From Alectryocaccobium sp964389285 (lineage in GTDB: Bacteria; Bacillota; Clostridia; Lachnospirales; Lachnospiraceae), in assembly GCA_964389285.1 (NCBI GenBank), contig CAYMCZ010000016.1, positions 1 through 25,315 of the forward strand: a stretch of 25,315 nt of DNA. The letters are read 5' to 3'. How positions within the stretch are numbered: position 1 is the first letter of the stretch; every line of letters starts with the position of its first letter. The notes below the pieces were generated by a model that was not told the DNA's origin, did not search any database, and saw only the letters and a list, made by a program, of their open reading frames with translations. Below are positions 6,671 to 15,653 of this stretch, in pieces. The position numbers were made by a program, and so were the translations under genes.

Positions 6671-7831
6671 CTACCAGTATCTTTTGAATTTCGGAGAGTA
6701 TCTCTTTAATATCAGCTTTTCCTCGTATCGTTTGCATTGGAGTCCGACATTTAAAACAAATCCCATACCGATAAATAAACTGATAACGGATGTCAGACCA
6801 TAGCTGACAAACGGCAGAGGCGTTCCGGTATTCGGAAGTATTCCGGTCGCCACACAGATGTTAATAAAGCTTTGCAGGGAAACAAGCGAGGCTATTCCCG
6901 TGCAAATCAGCATGCCGGATTTGTCTTTTGCCCGCCTACCCGTCATTATGCACATAAAAACTATCAGAAACAGAATAATAATGATACAGAGACAGCCGAT
7001 AAATCCCAATTCCTCTCCGGCTACGGCAAAGATAAAGTCCGTCTGAATCTCGGCAACAAAGTTGCCTTTGTTGGATGAGCTTACTTCGTTGTTGTTAAGT
7101 CCCTTACCGGTAAGACGGCCGCTTCCGATAGCCGTGATGGAATTGTTCTGCTGGATTTTTGAATCCGAGTATTCGTCATTATCAGGCTCAAGGAAGGTCA
7201 TTATCCTTTCTTTCTGATAATCATCGATGATCTTCAGATCTGTTTTTGTTATAAGCAAAAGCAGGACTACCATAACCGGAATAACTACCAGCAGTATCCT
7301 TCCTATTATCTTATAACTCAGCCCCGAAACATATATCATAATGCAGAAAAGCAGCATGATCGTAATTGTGTTTTTAAGATCCGGCTGGCGGAGTATCAGT
7401 ATAAGCGGCAGCAGAAGCAAAATAACGGCTTTTAATATCGTCTTAAATGTATTCAGGTCCCTTTCATGTTTCATAAAGTACATGGAAAAGAATAAAACAA
7501 GCAGAATTTTGGACAACTCTGTCGGCTGAAACTGAAAGCTGCCTATCTGAAGCCATCTTGCCGCTCCGTTTGCGTTATGACCCGCGACATATACGAATAC
7601 AAGCATAGCCAGGTTAAATATATAGATTATCCAGTAAAAATTCAAAACCCAACTGTAATCTATAAAAGAAATTATGATCATTATGACAAATCCGGCTATG
7701 CAGCCCTGAAGCTGTTTTGTCTGCAGCGTCTGCTCGGCGGAACCGACAAGGAGCACACCTATGGTGCATATTGCGACCAATAACGCCAGCAAAACAAAAT
7801 TATATTCTCTTAATTTATATTGTCTGAACAT
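6671..7831 (-). CDS. rodA: RodA-type SEDS peptidoglycan glycosyltransferase
   Basis: Polytopic membrane enzyme that polymerises lipid II into glycan strands together with a class B PBP. The 386-residue protein is about ten hydrophobic segments. SEDS landmarks are present: ARWLQIGSFQFQPTELSKI (about 91-109), RQPDL (148-152), the loop EIQTDFIFAVAGEELG with the expected catalytic aspartate at 265, and NTGTPLPFVSYG (334-345). AGGAG is about six bases before the ATG. It directly follows the PBP2 gene with 13 bases between them, the classic partner arrangement. Assignment to RodA rather than FtsW rests mainly on the mreBCD/PBP2 neighbourhood. Confidence 0.92.
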   Translation of the reverse strand: MFRQYKLREYNFVLLALLVAICTIGVLLVGSAEQTLQTKQLQGCIAGFVIMIIISFIDYSWVLNFYWIIYIFNLAMLVFVYVAGHNANGAARWLQIGSFQFQPTELSKILLVLFFSMYFMKHERDLNTFKTILKAVILLLLPLILILRQPDLKNTITIMLLFCIMIYVSGLSYKIIGRILLVVIPVMVVLLLLITKTDLKIIDDYQKERIMTFLEPDNDEYSDSKIQQNNSITAIGSGRLTGKGLNNNEVSSSNKGNFVAEIQTDFIFAVAGEELGFIGCLCIIIILFLIVFMCIMTGRRAKDKSGMLICTGIASLVSLQSFINICVATGILPNTGTPLPFVSYGLTSVISLFIGMGFVLNVGLQCKRYEEKLILKRYSPKFKRYW

Positions 7832-7844
7832 TATAACTCCTTGC

Positions 7845-10772
7845 TTAATCCGTTACGGTGCTTGAAAGTCCTTCTGTGGCAGATGTTCCGGTAATGATCT
7901 GCGAACTGTCGCTGAGTCCGTAATAATAAGTAAGAATGTCTTTTGCGACCGTACACGCATTCGTGGATGAATATCCGTAAGCGATACGTATGGCAAAAGC
8001 GATATCGTCGTTTGTCTCGTAATTTGAATAACCTATAAACAGAGCGTGATTCGGCCGCAGCTTTGATTCCTCGGCCGTACCGGTTTTACCGGAAAGATAA
8101 ACCGGAAAATTCTCAAAAGTGGTGTTAATCTCCACCACACGTCTCATGCCTTCGTGTATAACGTCCCAGATAGTGTCGTCAAAATCCACTGTCTTTGAGA
8201 CATTCGGAGCAAACTCCTGTAAAAGATTGCCATTCGAATCCGTAACCTTTGATAGCAGATTAAGATCATAGCTCGTCCCGCTGTTGGAAAGCGTAGCGGC
8301 ATATCTTGCAAGCTGGGTTGTCGTGTAAAGATGCGTTCCCTGTCCGATTGAAGAGGGGATCGGCATGCTGTTTGTAACATTTGGATTCGATTCGTTTATC
8401 TGTATATTTGTTTTTGTATCGAGATTGAAAACCGATGCGTATTCGCGCACTTTTTCGAGGGACTTTGAATATGAGAATATTCCGTCTTCAGTCAGACCGA
8501 GCCTGTAAGCCATGGTACAGAAAAATACGTTGCATGAATTCTGTATGGCTTCGACTATATTAACATCACCGTGACCTTTTTTAGCCCAGCAGTGAAGCTG
8601 GTTGCTCGGCTCCACAAGCCCCTCTCCGAAAAGACCCGAACAATGCACCGTGGAAACAGTGTCTATAACGCCCTCGTTCAGCGCGGCAGCCGCCATTACC
8701 GGCTTAAAAGTCGAACCCGGAGCAGTCAACTGCAGAGTGGCTTTGTTATAGAAAGGCGTCGATAAATCAGAATACAGTTTTTTATAATATCTGACGTCCA
8801 TATTGTTGGCAAGCCTGTTGTTGTCATAACCCGGATAAGTGACAAGCGCTTTAACGTTTCCGGTTTCGGGATCGGTTATTACCGCTGAACCGGAACACGG
8901 ATCAAGAGCGAGCTGAGCCGGTGTAATCTCAAGGCTCGATATCTTTGATACTATAAGTTCGTACGCCGAAAGCGCCCCTTCCCTGAACCGGGAATACTCC
9001 CCATCGTCGGCAGAGAGAACCCCCTGCTCATATAAAAGCTGTATCACGTCCTCGGGAATCATCACATCATTAAAAAGCATGTGTTTATATATCAGTTTTG
9101 AAAATCCCGAATCTGTTTGAATCTCGTCCGTAACATAGTCGGCAAGAGAATTAAGTATCTCCGTCGTACTCATATACACGTTGCTTTCATAAAGACTGGA
9201 AAGATTGATCCAGTTTTTGGAAATGGCATATATTAAATAATCATAAGGACTTAAATCTCCGTTTTTCCAGCTTATATAAGTATCGTCATTTTCATAGTTG
9301 CCCTGAGGGGTCAAAACCTCATGTTTTATAAGCATCTCGTCTATGATATAACGCATATATTCCTGGTATTCTTCAGACATTACGTTGAGAGCGCTTCTGG
9401 CCGTTCCGGTAAGCTCAGCTTTGACATCTGCCGTAACGGAGGAAAGATAGTTCAGAAACTGAGCATATACCGCCTGCTCGAAAACAGTGGCATTTGTGCT
9501 CTTAAAATGATCCGTGTCTATCACCGAATTGTTTATAAGCGCATAATAAACGTCGTATGAAGGAATATATATTACGTCATCGTCATCGGGATCTTCTTTT
9601 ACTATACCCGCGGTTATTTCTTCGAGGGTGCGTCCGTCCCGGATATTGGTAATGAGTATGCCGGCGATACGCTGCTCCAATATATCATAACATGCCACCT
9701 GAAGATCCGCGTCTATCGTAAGATAGACATCGTTGCCTTTCTGAGGCTCTATCTTAGTGTCTTCATATACGCTCAATACGGTTCCGAGGTTATCAACGGC
9801 AACTTCTTCCGAACCGTCAACGCCCTGCAGGGTCGTTTCCATATATTGTTCTATACCTGTTTTGCCTATTACGGAATTGCTGGTATAGTCGCTTCTTTGG
9901 GTAAGAAGGGAATCCAGCTCATCGGAAGAAGGTTTCCCTGTATAACCTATAATAGATGACGTGGCATAAGGATAATTATATATCCTGCGCGAATCCTCTT
10001 CTATATCTACGCCTTTAAGTACCGACGAGTTTTCTCTGATGGCCGCAACCGTCGCGTTGCTGACGTCGGATGCGACAGTCACCTGAAGGTATTTCTGATA
10101 GCTTGTCAGACTTAATTTGTATCTGATCGCAACAATTTTCAAAATCTCCTCCCGCGACATTTCCGCAGGAAGAGAATGAGCCGCAAGTTCTTCTGCCGTA
10201 TAAGGATTGTCGTTGTTGACAATGCCGAACCTGTCGGGTCCGCAAAGTTCTTCCATGATGTCGGCCGCCTGTGCCGCAAGCTCGCTTTCCGAAAGCTGGG
10301 AAATTGACTGATATCCGTATATATCAGCACGGAACCTGTTCAGGGAAGTTCCTTCTTCCATGTCATATACATAGTCTCCGTTTTCGTTTACAAGGACATG
10401 AAAATCATTGTCAATAGTATCTCCGCAGCCCTCGATTATTTTAATAAGGCGATATATTTCCCCGTTAAGGGAAAGGTTTCGCTCTCTTCTTGTCTCATAT
10501 GACCCGATGTCTTCGAGGGTAACAGAGTTCGAAAGCTCGTTATAGGCCAGAAGCTTTCCGTTGCAGTCGTAAATATTTCCTCTTGTGCTCGCAAGCCTTC
10601 TGGTCTTGGTGGTTGTTATCGTAAAATTATTTGCGTATTCCTCTCCTTCTACTATCTGAAGCTGAAAAATGCGCACGCCAAGAATGATACTCAGCAGAAA
10701 GAATATCGCGAGTACCACTGCCGCTCTGTGAGCAAATATCAGCTTGAGTTTTTTCTTTATTTTATAAGCCAA
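7845..10772 (-). CDS. mrdA: Class B penicillin-binding protein 2 with large insertion
   Basis: D,D-transpeptidase that cross-links peptidoglycan during side-wall growth with RodA. Order: cytoplasmic basic tail, membrane segment about 15-38, pedestal beginning TRGNIYD (63-69), a GKTGIEQYMETTLQG dimerisation-type segment (303-317), then the catalytic domain with STFK (687-690, nucleophile S687), SCN (746-748) and KTG (896-898). All three active-site motifs are intact. At 975 residues it is far longer than the 600-700 usual for PBP2. Most of the extra length is about 240-250 residues between the LTIDADLQ strand (351-358) and the AVITDPETGNVKALV strand near 630. It starts with TTG, 13 bases after GGAGG and overlapping mreD by 16 bases; no better start codon exists between them. 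Confidence 0.92.
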   Translation of the reverse strand: MAYKIKKKLKLIFAHRAAVVLAIFFLLSIILGVRIFQLQIVEGEEYANNFTITTTKTRRLASTRGNIYDCNGKLLAYNELSNSVTLEDIGSYETRRERNLSLNGEIYRLIKIIEGCGDTIDNDFHVLVNENGDYVYDMEEGTSLNRFRADIYGYQSISQLSESELAAQAADIMEELCGPDRFGIVNNDNPYTAEELAAHSLPAEMSREEILKIVAIRYKLSLTSYQKYLQVTVASDVSNATVAAIRENSSVLKGVDIEEDSRRIYNYPYATSSIIGYTGKPSSDELDSLLTQRSDYTSNSVIGKTGIEQYMETTLQGVDGSEEVAVDNLGTVLSVYEDTKIEPQKGNDVYLTIDADLQVACYDILEQRIAGILITNIRDGRTLEEITAGIVKEDPDDDDVIYIPSYDVYYALINNSVIDTDHFKSTNATVFEQAVYAQFLNYLSSVTADVKAELTGTARSALNVMSEEYQEYMRYIIDEMLIKHEVLTPQGNYENDDTYISWKNGDLSPYDYLIYAISKNWINLSSLYESNVYMSTTEILNSLADYVTDEIQTDSGFSKLIYKHMLFNDVMIPEDVIQLLYEQGVLSADDGEYSRFREGALSAYELIVSKISSLEITPAQLALDPCSGSAVITDPETGNVKALVTYPGYDNNRLANNMDVRYYKKLYSDLSTPFYNKATLQLTAPGSTFKPVMAAAALNEGVIDTVSTVHCSGLFGEGLVEPSNQLHCWAKKGHGDVNIVEAIQNSCNVFFCTMAYRLGLTEDGIFSYSKSLEKVREYASVFNLDTKTNIQINESNPNVTNSMPIPSSIGQGTHLYTTTQLARYAATLSNSGTSYDLNLLSKVTDSNGNLLQEFAPNVSKTVDFDDTIWDVIHEGMRRVVEINTTFENFPVYLSGKTGTAEESKLRPNHALFIGYSNYETNDDIAFAIRIAYGYSSTNACTVAKDILTYYYGLSDSSQIITGTSATEGLSSTVTD

Positions 10773-11284
10773 GGTGAGTCGCTGTCCTCCAATTCGTTCG
10801 CTATAAGCTTTTGATTGATTATAAAGATAAGCTTATATAGAACAAGCGTGAATATTAATGTATAAATAATCTCCGGCAATATACTGTATCTGAGAAATGT
10901 AAGAAAATTAAATCGTTGTCCCAGAAGAAACAGAATTATGTATGAAACAATATTATACGCGAAACAGCTGATGCCCGTAAGTACAAGAGGCACCCGGATG
11001 TCATCGTCATAAAACACTTTATAAAACTTACCGTTAATATAGCCTATATACATGTAAGTAAGCGCGTTCAATCCGAAAACAGATCCGGAAAACAGATCTA
11101 CAAGAAGACCTGAAATAAAGCCTACCCACAGTCCTGTATGTTTCCCCCTCATAAGTCCCATGGAAACGGTAAGTATAAGCAGAATATTTGCCCTTACCGA
11201 AATAACGGGAATGATGTTTATGAGTGATATTTGCAGCAGACAACATGCAATTATCATTAACAGTGTAATAAGTTTGCGTTTCAT
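10757..11284 (-). CDS. mreD: Rod shape-determining membrane protein MreD
   Basis: Integral membrane component of the elongasome, 175 residues with about five or six hydrophobic segments. The segment GFISGLLVDLFSGSVFGLNAL near residues 55-75 is the most recognisable MreD feature. Identity also rests on its position directly after mreC (12-base gap) and before PBP2, which its 3' end overlaps. The ribosome-binding site is poor, so translation may depend on coupling to mreC. Confidence 0.9.
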   Translation of the reverse strand: MKRKLITLLMIIACCLLQISLINIIPVISVRANILLILTVSMGLMRGKHTGLWVGFISGLLVDLFSGSVFGLNALTYMYIGYINGKFYKVFYDDDIRVPLVLTGISCFAYNIVSYIILFLLGQRFNFLTFLRYSILPEIIYTLIFTLVLYKLIFIINQKLIANELEDSDSPWLIK

Positions 11285-11296
11285 TTTAGTACCAAT

Positions 11297-12148
11297 TTAT
11301 TGCCCGTATGTGGATTTGAGCTGCTTGATAACCAGCACTTCGCTGATATGCCTGAAATCAACTCCGGGCACGAGATATCCCGTTTTTGTCAGATGATTTG
11401 AATCTTCGTTTACTTCCGTAATCGTGCCGATCAGAATGCCCGGCAGATATTTGGAACTTATATTAGAGGTAATCAGTTTTTCGCCGGGAAGTATTGTTTC
11501 ATCGGTATTCATCTGATCAAAGTATAACGTTCCGGTTTCCATCAGTTTCAAATCGCCGTTTACGATACAGTCGTCACTCGAAATAAGGGTCATGGCGCTC
11601 ACGCTGCTTGATTCGTCTATTATGGAGCGTACATTGGCCCAGTTTGTGCCGGCTTCCGTCACGAGTCCCACAAGCCCTCCGGTAGTAATAACATTCATAT
11701 CCACGGCAATGCCGTCGTCAGTGCCTTTGTCGATCATAAAAGTCGAATACAGGTTTCCGGTGCCTTTTGATATTACTTTGGCCGGTATCTTTTCATACTG
11801 CGAATAAGTATTGTCCGTGTCGTAAAGAGCCTCAAATCTGTCAAGTTCTTCAAGTTTTTCGGTGAGCACAAGGTTTTCCTCCTGAAGCCGGGAAACCTGT
11901 GCTTCGAGCTCATCGACTTTGGAAGCCAAAGCTTCAGTGTTCTGAAAGCCCGTGGTTTTTTCGTTTATCCAGTCTGCCGCGGCATTCAGCCCTTTATGAA
12001 AAGGAACGATTACTACCGAAGCTGCCTGTCTGAGCGGAGTAATCGGAACCACCTCGGAAACAGTCAAAACTATGGCACAGACGCAGGCTATTGTAAGTAA
12101 TAATAATATATTTCTGTTTGAAATGCTTGATTTCTTTTTTTTGTTCAT
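11297..12148 (-). CDS. mreC: Rod shape-determining protein MreC
   Basis: Bitopic elongasome scaffold that links MreB/MreD to PBP2 outside the membrane. The 283-residue protein has a lysine-rich cytoplasmic start, one membrane segment at about 13-32, a coiled-coil stretch at about 66-108 (VDELEAQVSRLQEENL), and a beta-rich C-terminal part with ITTGGLVGLV and LPGILIGTI, typical of MreC. The ATG overlaps the mreB stop as ATGA, and AGGAG lies six bases upstream inside the basic tail codons of mreB. Length and order are normal. Confidence 0.93.
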   Translation of the reverse strand: MNKKKKSSISNRNILLLLTIACVCAIVLTVSEVVPITPLRQAASVVIVPFHKGLNAAADWINEKTTGFQNTEALASKVDELEAQVSRLQEENLVLTEKLEELDRFEALYDTDNTYSQYEKIPAKVISKGTGNLYSTFMIDKGTDDGIAVDMNVITTGGLVGLVTEAGTNWANVRSIIDESSSVSAMTLISSDDCIVNGDLKLMETGTLYFDQMNTDETILPGEKLITSNISSKYLPGILIGTITEVNEDSNHLTKTGYLVPGVDFRHISEVLVIKQLKSTYGQ

Positions 12149-13179
12149 TTCTTTCTCCTGCGGGTCCTGCCGTTGTCATAAACGTCATAAGCCAGTTTAT
12201 TTGCGCCGCTGAATTTAATAACTTCTTTGAGACCGCTGACCGTACTGTATTCATAAAGCGAAGAAAGATGTATCGGATAACCGAGCGCGGAAGAAAGTTC
12301 TCTGTCTATCCCGGGAATACGTGCTCCGCCTCCCGTAAGATATATCCCTTCTTCTGAAATGGTTTTTCTGATCTGAGGCGGTGTTCTCTCAATAAAAGTA
12401 TTGAGTCCCTTTATAATGGCACTGATACATTCATATACCGCCCTCTGTCCGGTGGTTTTCGTAACAAAGCCTGTCCTCGGCAATCCGTTTTCTGTATCTA
12501 TGCCGCTAACCGTAACACCTCTGAAATCGGGATCTTTAGTTCCTGTTATGGCAAGCTTAATATCCTCAGCGGTTTTTTCGCTTATATGAAGACGGTTTAT
12601 CCTTCTTACCATCGATACGATACCTTCGTTTATCTGTTTTCCGCCGTAAGGTACGCTCCTGTTCAATATCACGTGGGAATCTGCAGTAGAAGAAAGCGTA
12701 GTGGTCTCCGCTCCTATGTTTATCATCATTGACCCTTTTGATTTTGAAGTCGGTATACCGAGCGCCAATGCGTCGGATATGGGCTTCTCAATGAGATATA
12801 CGCTGCAGTTTCTGAGCTTACCGCGTCTGGCTATCGCGGTATATGCACGTCTTTCTATCTCTGTCATATCACAGGGAACCGCAAAATAAAGCAGCGGCCT
12901 TCTGCCGATATAATGCCCCTGTTTTCTGAGCAAAAAATGAATTATGGCCTCGGCGAAACGCACATCTCCTATTCTGCCCATATACATGGGGGAAGTTACG
13001 ATGGTATCCGCCGAAACCCTGTTGTAAAATTCATAAGCGTCATCTCCCGCGCAGAGTACGGTATTATGGTCTTTTACGGCGATCAGGTTTTTTTCTACTG
13101 TGATGGTATCATCTTTAAAATCATAGATTTTAATTGTATCCGTACCGGGATCTATACCAAACGCCTGTTTAAATGACAT
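12145..13179 (-). CDS. mreB: Divergent MreB-family actin homologue
   Basis: Actin-fold filament protein expected to guide cell-wall elongation from the inner membrane face. The 344-residue length and the position before mreC and mreD fit MreB. The first phosphate loop reads GIDPGTDT (8-15) rather than the usual GIDLGTANT. The catalytic-site segment is LIEKPISDALALG (129-141) rather than LIEEPMAAAIGAG. The second phosphate loop is NIGAETT (154-160) rather than DIGGGTT. The adenosine motif LTGGGA (281-286) is kept. There is a very basic C-terminal tail, GRTRRRKK. GGGAGC stands six bases before the ATG. It is clearly homologous, but whether it binds and hydrolyses ATP normally is doubtful from these changes; a second, canonical mreB may exist elsewhere in the genome. 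Confidence 0.88.
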   Translation of the reverse strand: MSFKQAFGIDPGTDTIKIYDFKDDTITVEKNLIAVKDHNTVLCAGDDAYEFYNRVSADTIVTSPMYMGRIGDVRFAEAIIHFLLRKQGHYIGRRPLLYFAVPCDMTEIERRAYTAIARRGKLRNCSVYLIEKPISDALALGIPTSKSKGSMMINIGAETTTLSSTADSHVILNRSVPYGGKQINEGIVSMVRRINRLHISEKTAEDIKLAITGTKDPDFRGVTVSGIDTENGLPRTGFVTKTTGQRAVYECISAIIKGLNTFIERTPPQIRKTISEEGIYLTGGGARIPGIDRELSSALGYPIHLSSLYEYSTVSGLKEVIKFSGANKLAYDVYDNGRTRRRKK

Positions 13180-13220
13180 TATAATGCTCCCACTGTATCT
13201 TGCCGGATCTAAAAACCATA

Positions 13221-13922
13221 TTATTTGATATGATTCGGATTCGTAAACAGACTGACATATCTGTTGTCCCCGATTATTATATGATCCAGCAGTCTTATGC
13301 CTATAAGCTCTCCGCCCTCTGCCACCCGTCCGGTGATATCCATATCATCCGCACTCGGTGTAGGATCACCGCTCGGGTGATTGTGTATAAGGACAATGTT
13401 AACGGCATGATAGCTTAAAGCTTTCAAAAAGAGTTCCCTCGGTGACAATAACGAGGAATTTACGGTGCCTTTTGAAATACATTCGTCGCCCAGATAATTG
13501 TTTTTGGAATCCAGCATCATACAAAACACAAACTCCTGCTCGCAATGCCTCAGCTTTTCCATATAGAATTCGGCTATGGATCCGGGGTCATTGAACTTTA
13601 AGCTTTTTCGTGCGTTGCGAAGAGCTATCCTTTTGGATAACTCTCCGATGCATTTAAGCTGTATCGCTTTTACCTCTCCGACTCCCGGCAGGCTTTGAAG
13701 CTGCTTCAGGCTGAGATGATACAGTCCCGACAGTCCTTCGTTAAACGGACAGAGCATCAAAACCCTTCTGGCCAGTTCCATTGAATTTAAACCTCTGGTT
13801 CCCGTTCTTAAAATGACGGCAAGCAGTTCCGAATCCGACATGGCTTCAGGCCCGAATCTTTTAAATCTCTCATAGGGGCGCTCTTCATTCGGCAATTCTT
13901 TAATTGTATTATTATTTGTCAA
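13221..13922 (-). CDS. radC: RadC-family JAMM-domain protein
   Basis: Cytosolic protein of 233 residues with a helix-hairpin-helix-like region (LQSLPGVGEVKA, about 75-86) and a C-terminal MPN/JAMM domain. The zinc and catalytic signature HNHPSGDPTPSADD is complete at 180-193 with H180, H182 and D193. RadC was named for DNA repair, but its actual reaction is not settled. It begins with TTG, supported by GGAG five bases upstream. Location directly before mreB matches the common radC-mreBCD order in Gram-positive bacteria. It is probably first in the elongation transcript, behind the candidate promoter at 13954-13982. Confidence 0.94.
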   Translation of the reverse strand: MTNNNTIKELPNEERPYERFKRFGPEAMSDSELLAVILRTGTRGLNSMELARRVLMLCPFNEGLSGLYHLSLKQLQSLPGVGEVKAIQLKCIGELSKRIALRNARKSLKFNDPGSIAEFYMEKLRHCEQEFVFCMMLDSKNNYLGDECISKGTVNSSLLSPRELFLKALSYHAVNIVLIHNHPSGDPTPSADDMDITGRVAEGGELIGIRLLDHIIIGDNRYVSLFTNPNHIK

Positions 13923-13953
13923 TTATGCTCCGTTCTCTCTCTTTTGAACTTTC

Positions 13954-13982
13954 ATAATAACACAAATCCCACTTCTAAACAA
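13954..13982 (-). promoter_or_regulatory. Candidate promoter upstream of radC-mreBCD
   Basis: Minus-strand TTGTTT (13982-13977) and TATTAT (13959-13954) are 17 bases apart, and TGT directly before TATTAT makes an extended -10. It overlaps the last codons of the FAD-dependent gene, and the predicted start near 13947 leaves a leader of about 25 bases before the radC TTG. The -35 box matches only in its first half. Confidence 0.35.
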
Positions 13983-15639
13983 TCAAAGAATTTTGTTCAT
14001 AAGATTTATAGGTCAGCGCGATCTTTTCAGCAGTTTTAATACCGTCAACGGCAGCGCTTATAATACCGCCCGCGTATCCTGCGCCTTCCCCGCACGGATA
14101 TAATCCTTTCAGATTGGACTGCATAGTCTGATCATCCCTTTCTATCCTTACAGGTGATGAAGTGCGGCTTTCAGCGGCATATAATAAAGCGTCCGCCATA
14201 TCAAAGCCTTTCAGCTTTGACCCCATTTTTCTGATGCCTTCCGAAATACCTTCCTTCAAAAAATCGGGAAATACCGCCGAAACATCCGAAAACTCCCATC
14301 CGCCTTTTGTACAGGGCAATAGCGGACTGTAACGTGTAGGCATACCTTTAATAAAATCTTCAAACCGCTGTACCGGTATGGCCCCGGACGCCGTATTAAA
14401 AGCATTTTTTTCAAGCATTCGCTGAAAAGAGATCGCGCCCAGTTCGTCAGGCATGAAGACGTTATTATATTTTAAATAATCTTTCGGGTCAAGAGTTACT
14501 ATAACGGCACTGTTGGCATATCCCGAATCCCTTCCCGAATAACTCATTCCGTTTACGGCAAGATGCTTATCTTCAGAAGAAGCATTTACAACATAGCCGC
14601 CCGGGCACATGCAAAAAGTGTAAGCACCGCGTCCGTCATTTAAGCGCACCGCGAGTTTATATGCTGCCGCTCCGAGCGATTCGGGATAGCCGTCTCCCCA
14701 CTGAACCGAGTTAATAAGCTCCTGAGGATGGGATATCCTGACTCCCGCCGCAAATGATTTTGCCTTCATCCTGATTTTGCTGCCGTGAAGCATCAGCATG
14801 GTATCTCTTGCGGAATGTCCGATTGCCAGCACAAAAACATCCGCGGGAATAAATTCGCCGTCCGAAAGATACACGCCCTCAATAAAACCTTTATTTTCTT
14901 TAATAGCGTTGAAACATGAGTTAAAACGATATTCCCCGCCATAGGATTCCGTAATTTTTCTGAGGTTTCTGACCACATCAAACAGTTTATCGGTGCCTAC
15001 ATGAGGCATGGCCTCATACATGATTTCGCTCGGGGCACCGTTTTCGGCAAACAGCCTTAAAACTTCTTCGACCCGTCCGTATCTGTCATTTATGCCGGTA
15101 TTTAATTTACCGTCCGAAAACGCTCCGGCACCTCCCTCGCCGAATTGGACGTTGGATGAAATATTTAATTCTCCCGAATCCCAGAACCTTTTTACGCTTT
15201 CAGTACGGTTTTCAATATTTTCACCCCGTTCAAGTATTACCGGCCTGTATCCGTATTTGGCAAGAAAATAACCACACATCATACCGGCCGGCCCGCTTCC
15301 TGCAATGACCGGTCTGTACCGCATGGTTTTTCTGAATTCATCACCTGTCGGAAACCTGTATTTCTTTACTTCAGCTTTTGTAATCCTTTTATTATTATTT
15401 TGTTTTAATATTGCCGCTTCGTTTTTTACTTCTACTAATACGGTATATACATAAGATAGAGCTTCTTTTTTTCTGGCTTCTATGGATCGCCTGATTATTT
15501 TCCAGTTTAATAGCCTGTCTTTTTTGATCTTCAGAAGCATGCAGATCTCATCGCTGAGATCAGGAAGATTCTCCTTGTTTTTTCTTTTCTTTTTATTGCA
15601 TCCGTTTATCGGTATTTTTATCTGAGTAATCCTTACCAT
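13975..15639 (-). CDS. FAD-dependent oxidoreductase (COG2509-like)
   Basis: Predicted FAD protein of 554 residues; substrate unknown. An N-terminal alpha/beta region of about 105 residues precedes a dinucleotide-binding motif GSGPAGMMCGY (114-124) and an NVQFGEGGAGAFSDGKLNT segment. This combination fits the COG2509 group of uncharacterised FAD-dependent dehydrogenases. Near the C-terminus, GLYPCGEGAGYAGGI is a typical FAD-closing motif. The longest frame starts at 15657 and overlaps the preceding gene as ATGA, but the ATG at 15639 has GGAG five bases upstream and gives MVRITQIKIP, which looks like the usual start of this family. It probably shares a transcript with the preceding flavoprotein. 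Confidence 0.88.
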   Translation of the reverse strand: MVRITQIKIPINGCNKKKRKNKENLPDLSDEICMLLKIKKDRLLNWKIIRRSIEARKKEALSYVYTVLVEVKNEAAILKQNNNKRITKAEVKKYRFPTGDEFRKTMRYRPVIAGSGPAGMMCGYFLAKYGYRPVILERGENIENRTESVKRFWDSGELNISSNVQFGEGGAGAFSDGKLNTGINDRYGRVEEVLRLFAENGAPSEIMYEAMPHVGTDKLFDVVRNLRKITESYGGEYRFNSCFNAIKENKGFIEGVYLSDGEFIPADVFVLAIGHSARDTMLMLHGSKIRMKAKSFAAGVRISHPQELINSVQWGDGYPESLGAAAYKLAVRLNDGRGAYTFCMCPGGYVVNASSEDKHLAVNGMSYSGRDSGYANSAVIVTLDPKDYLKYNNVFMPDELGAISFQRMLEKNAFNTASGAIPVQRFEDFIKGMPTRYSPLLPCTKGGWEFSDVSAVFPDFLKEGISEGIRKMGSKLKGFDMADALLYAAESRTSSPVRIERDDQTMQSNLKGLYPCGEGAGYAGGIISAAVDGIKTAEKIALTYKSYEQNSLIV

Positions 15640-15653
15640 AAATGCTCCAATAA

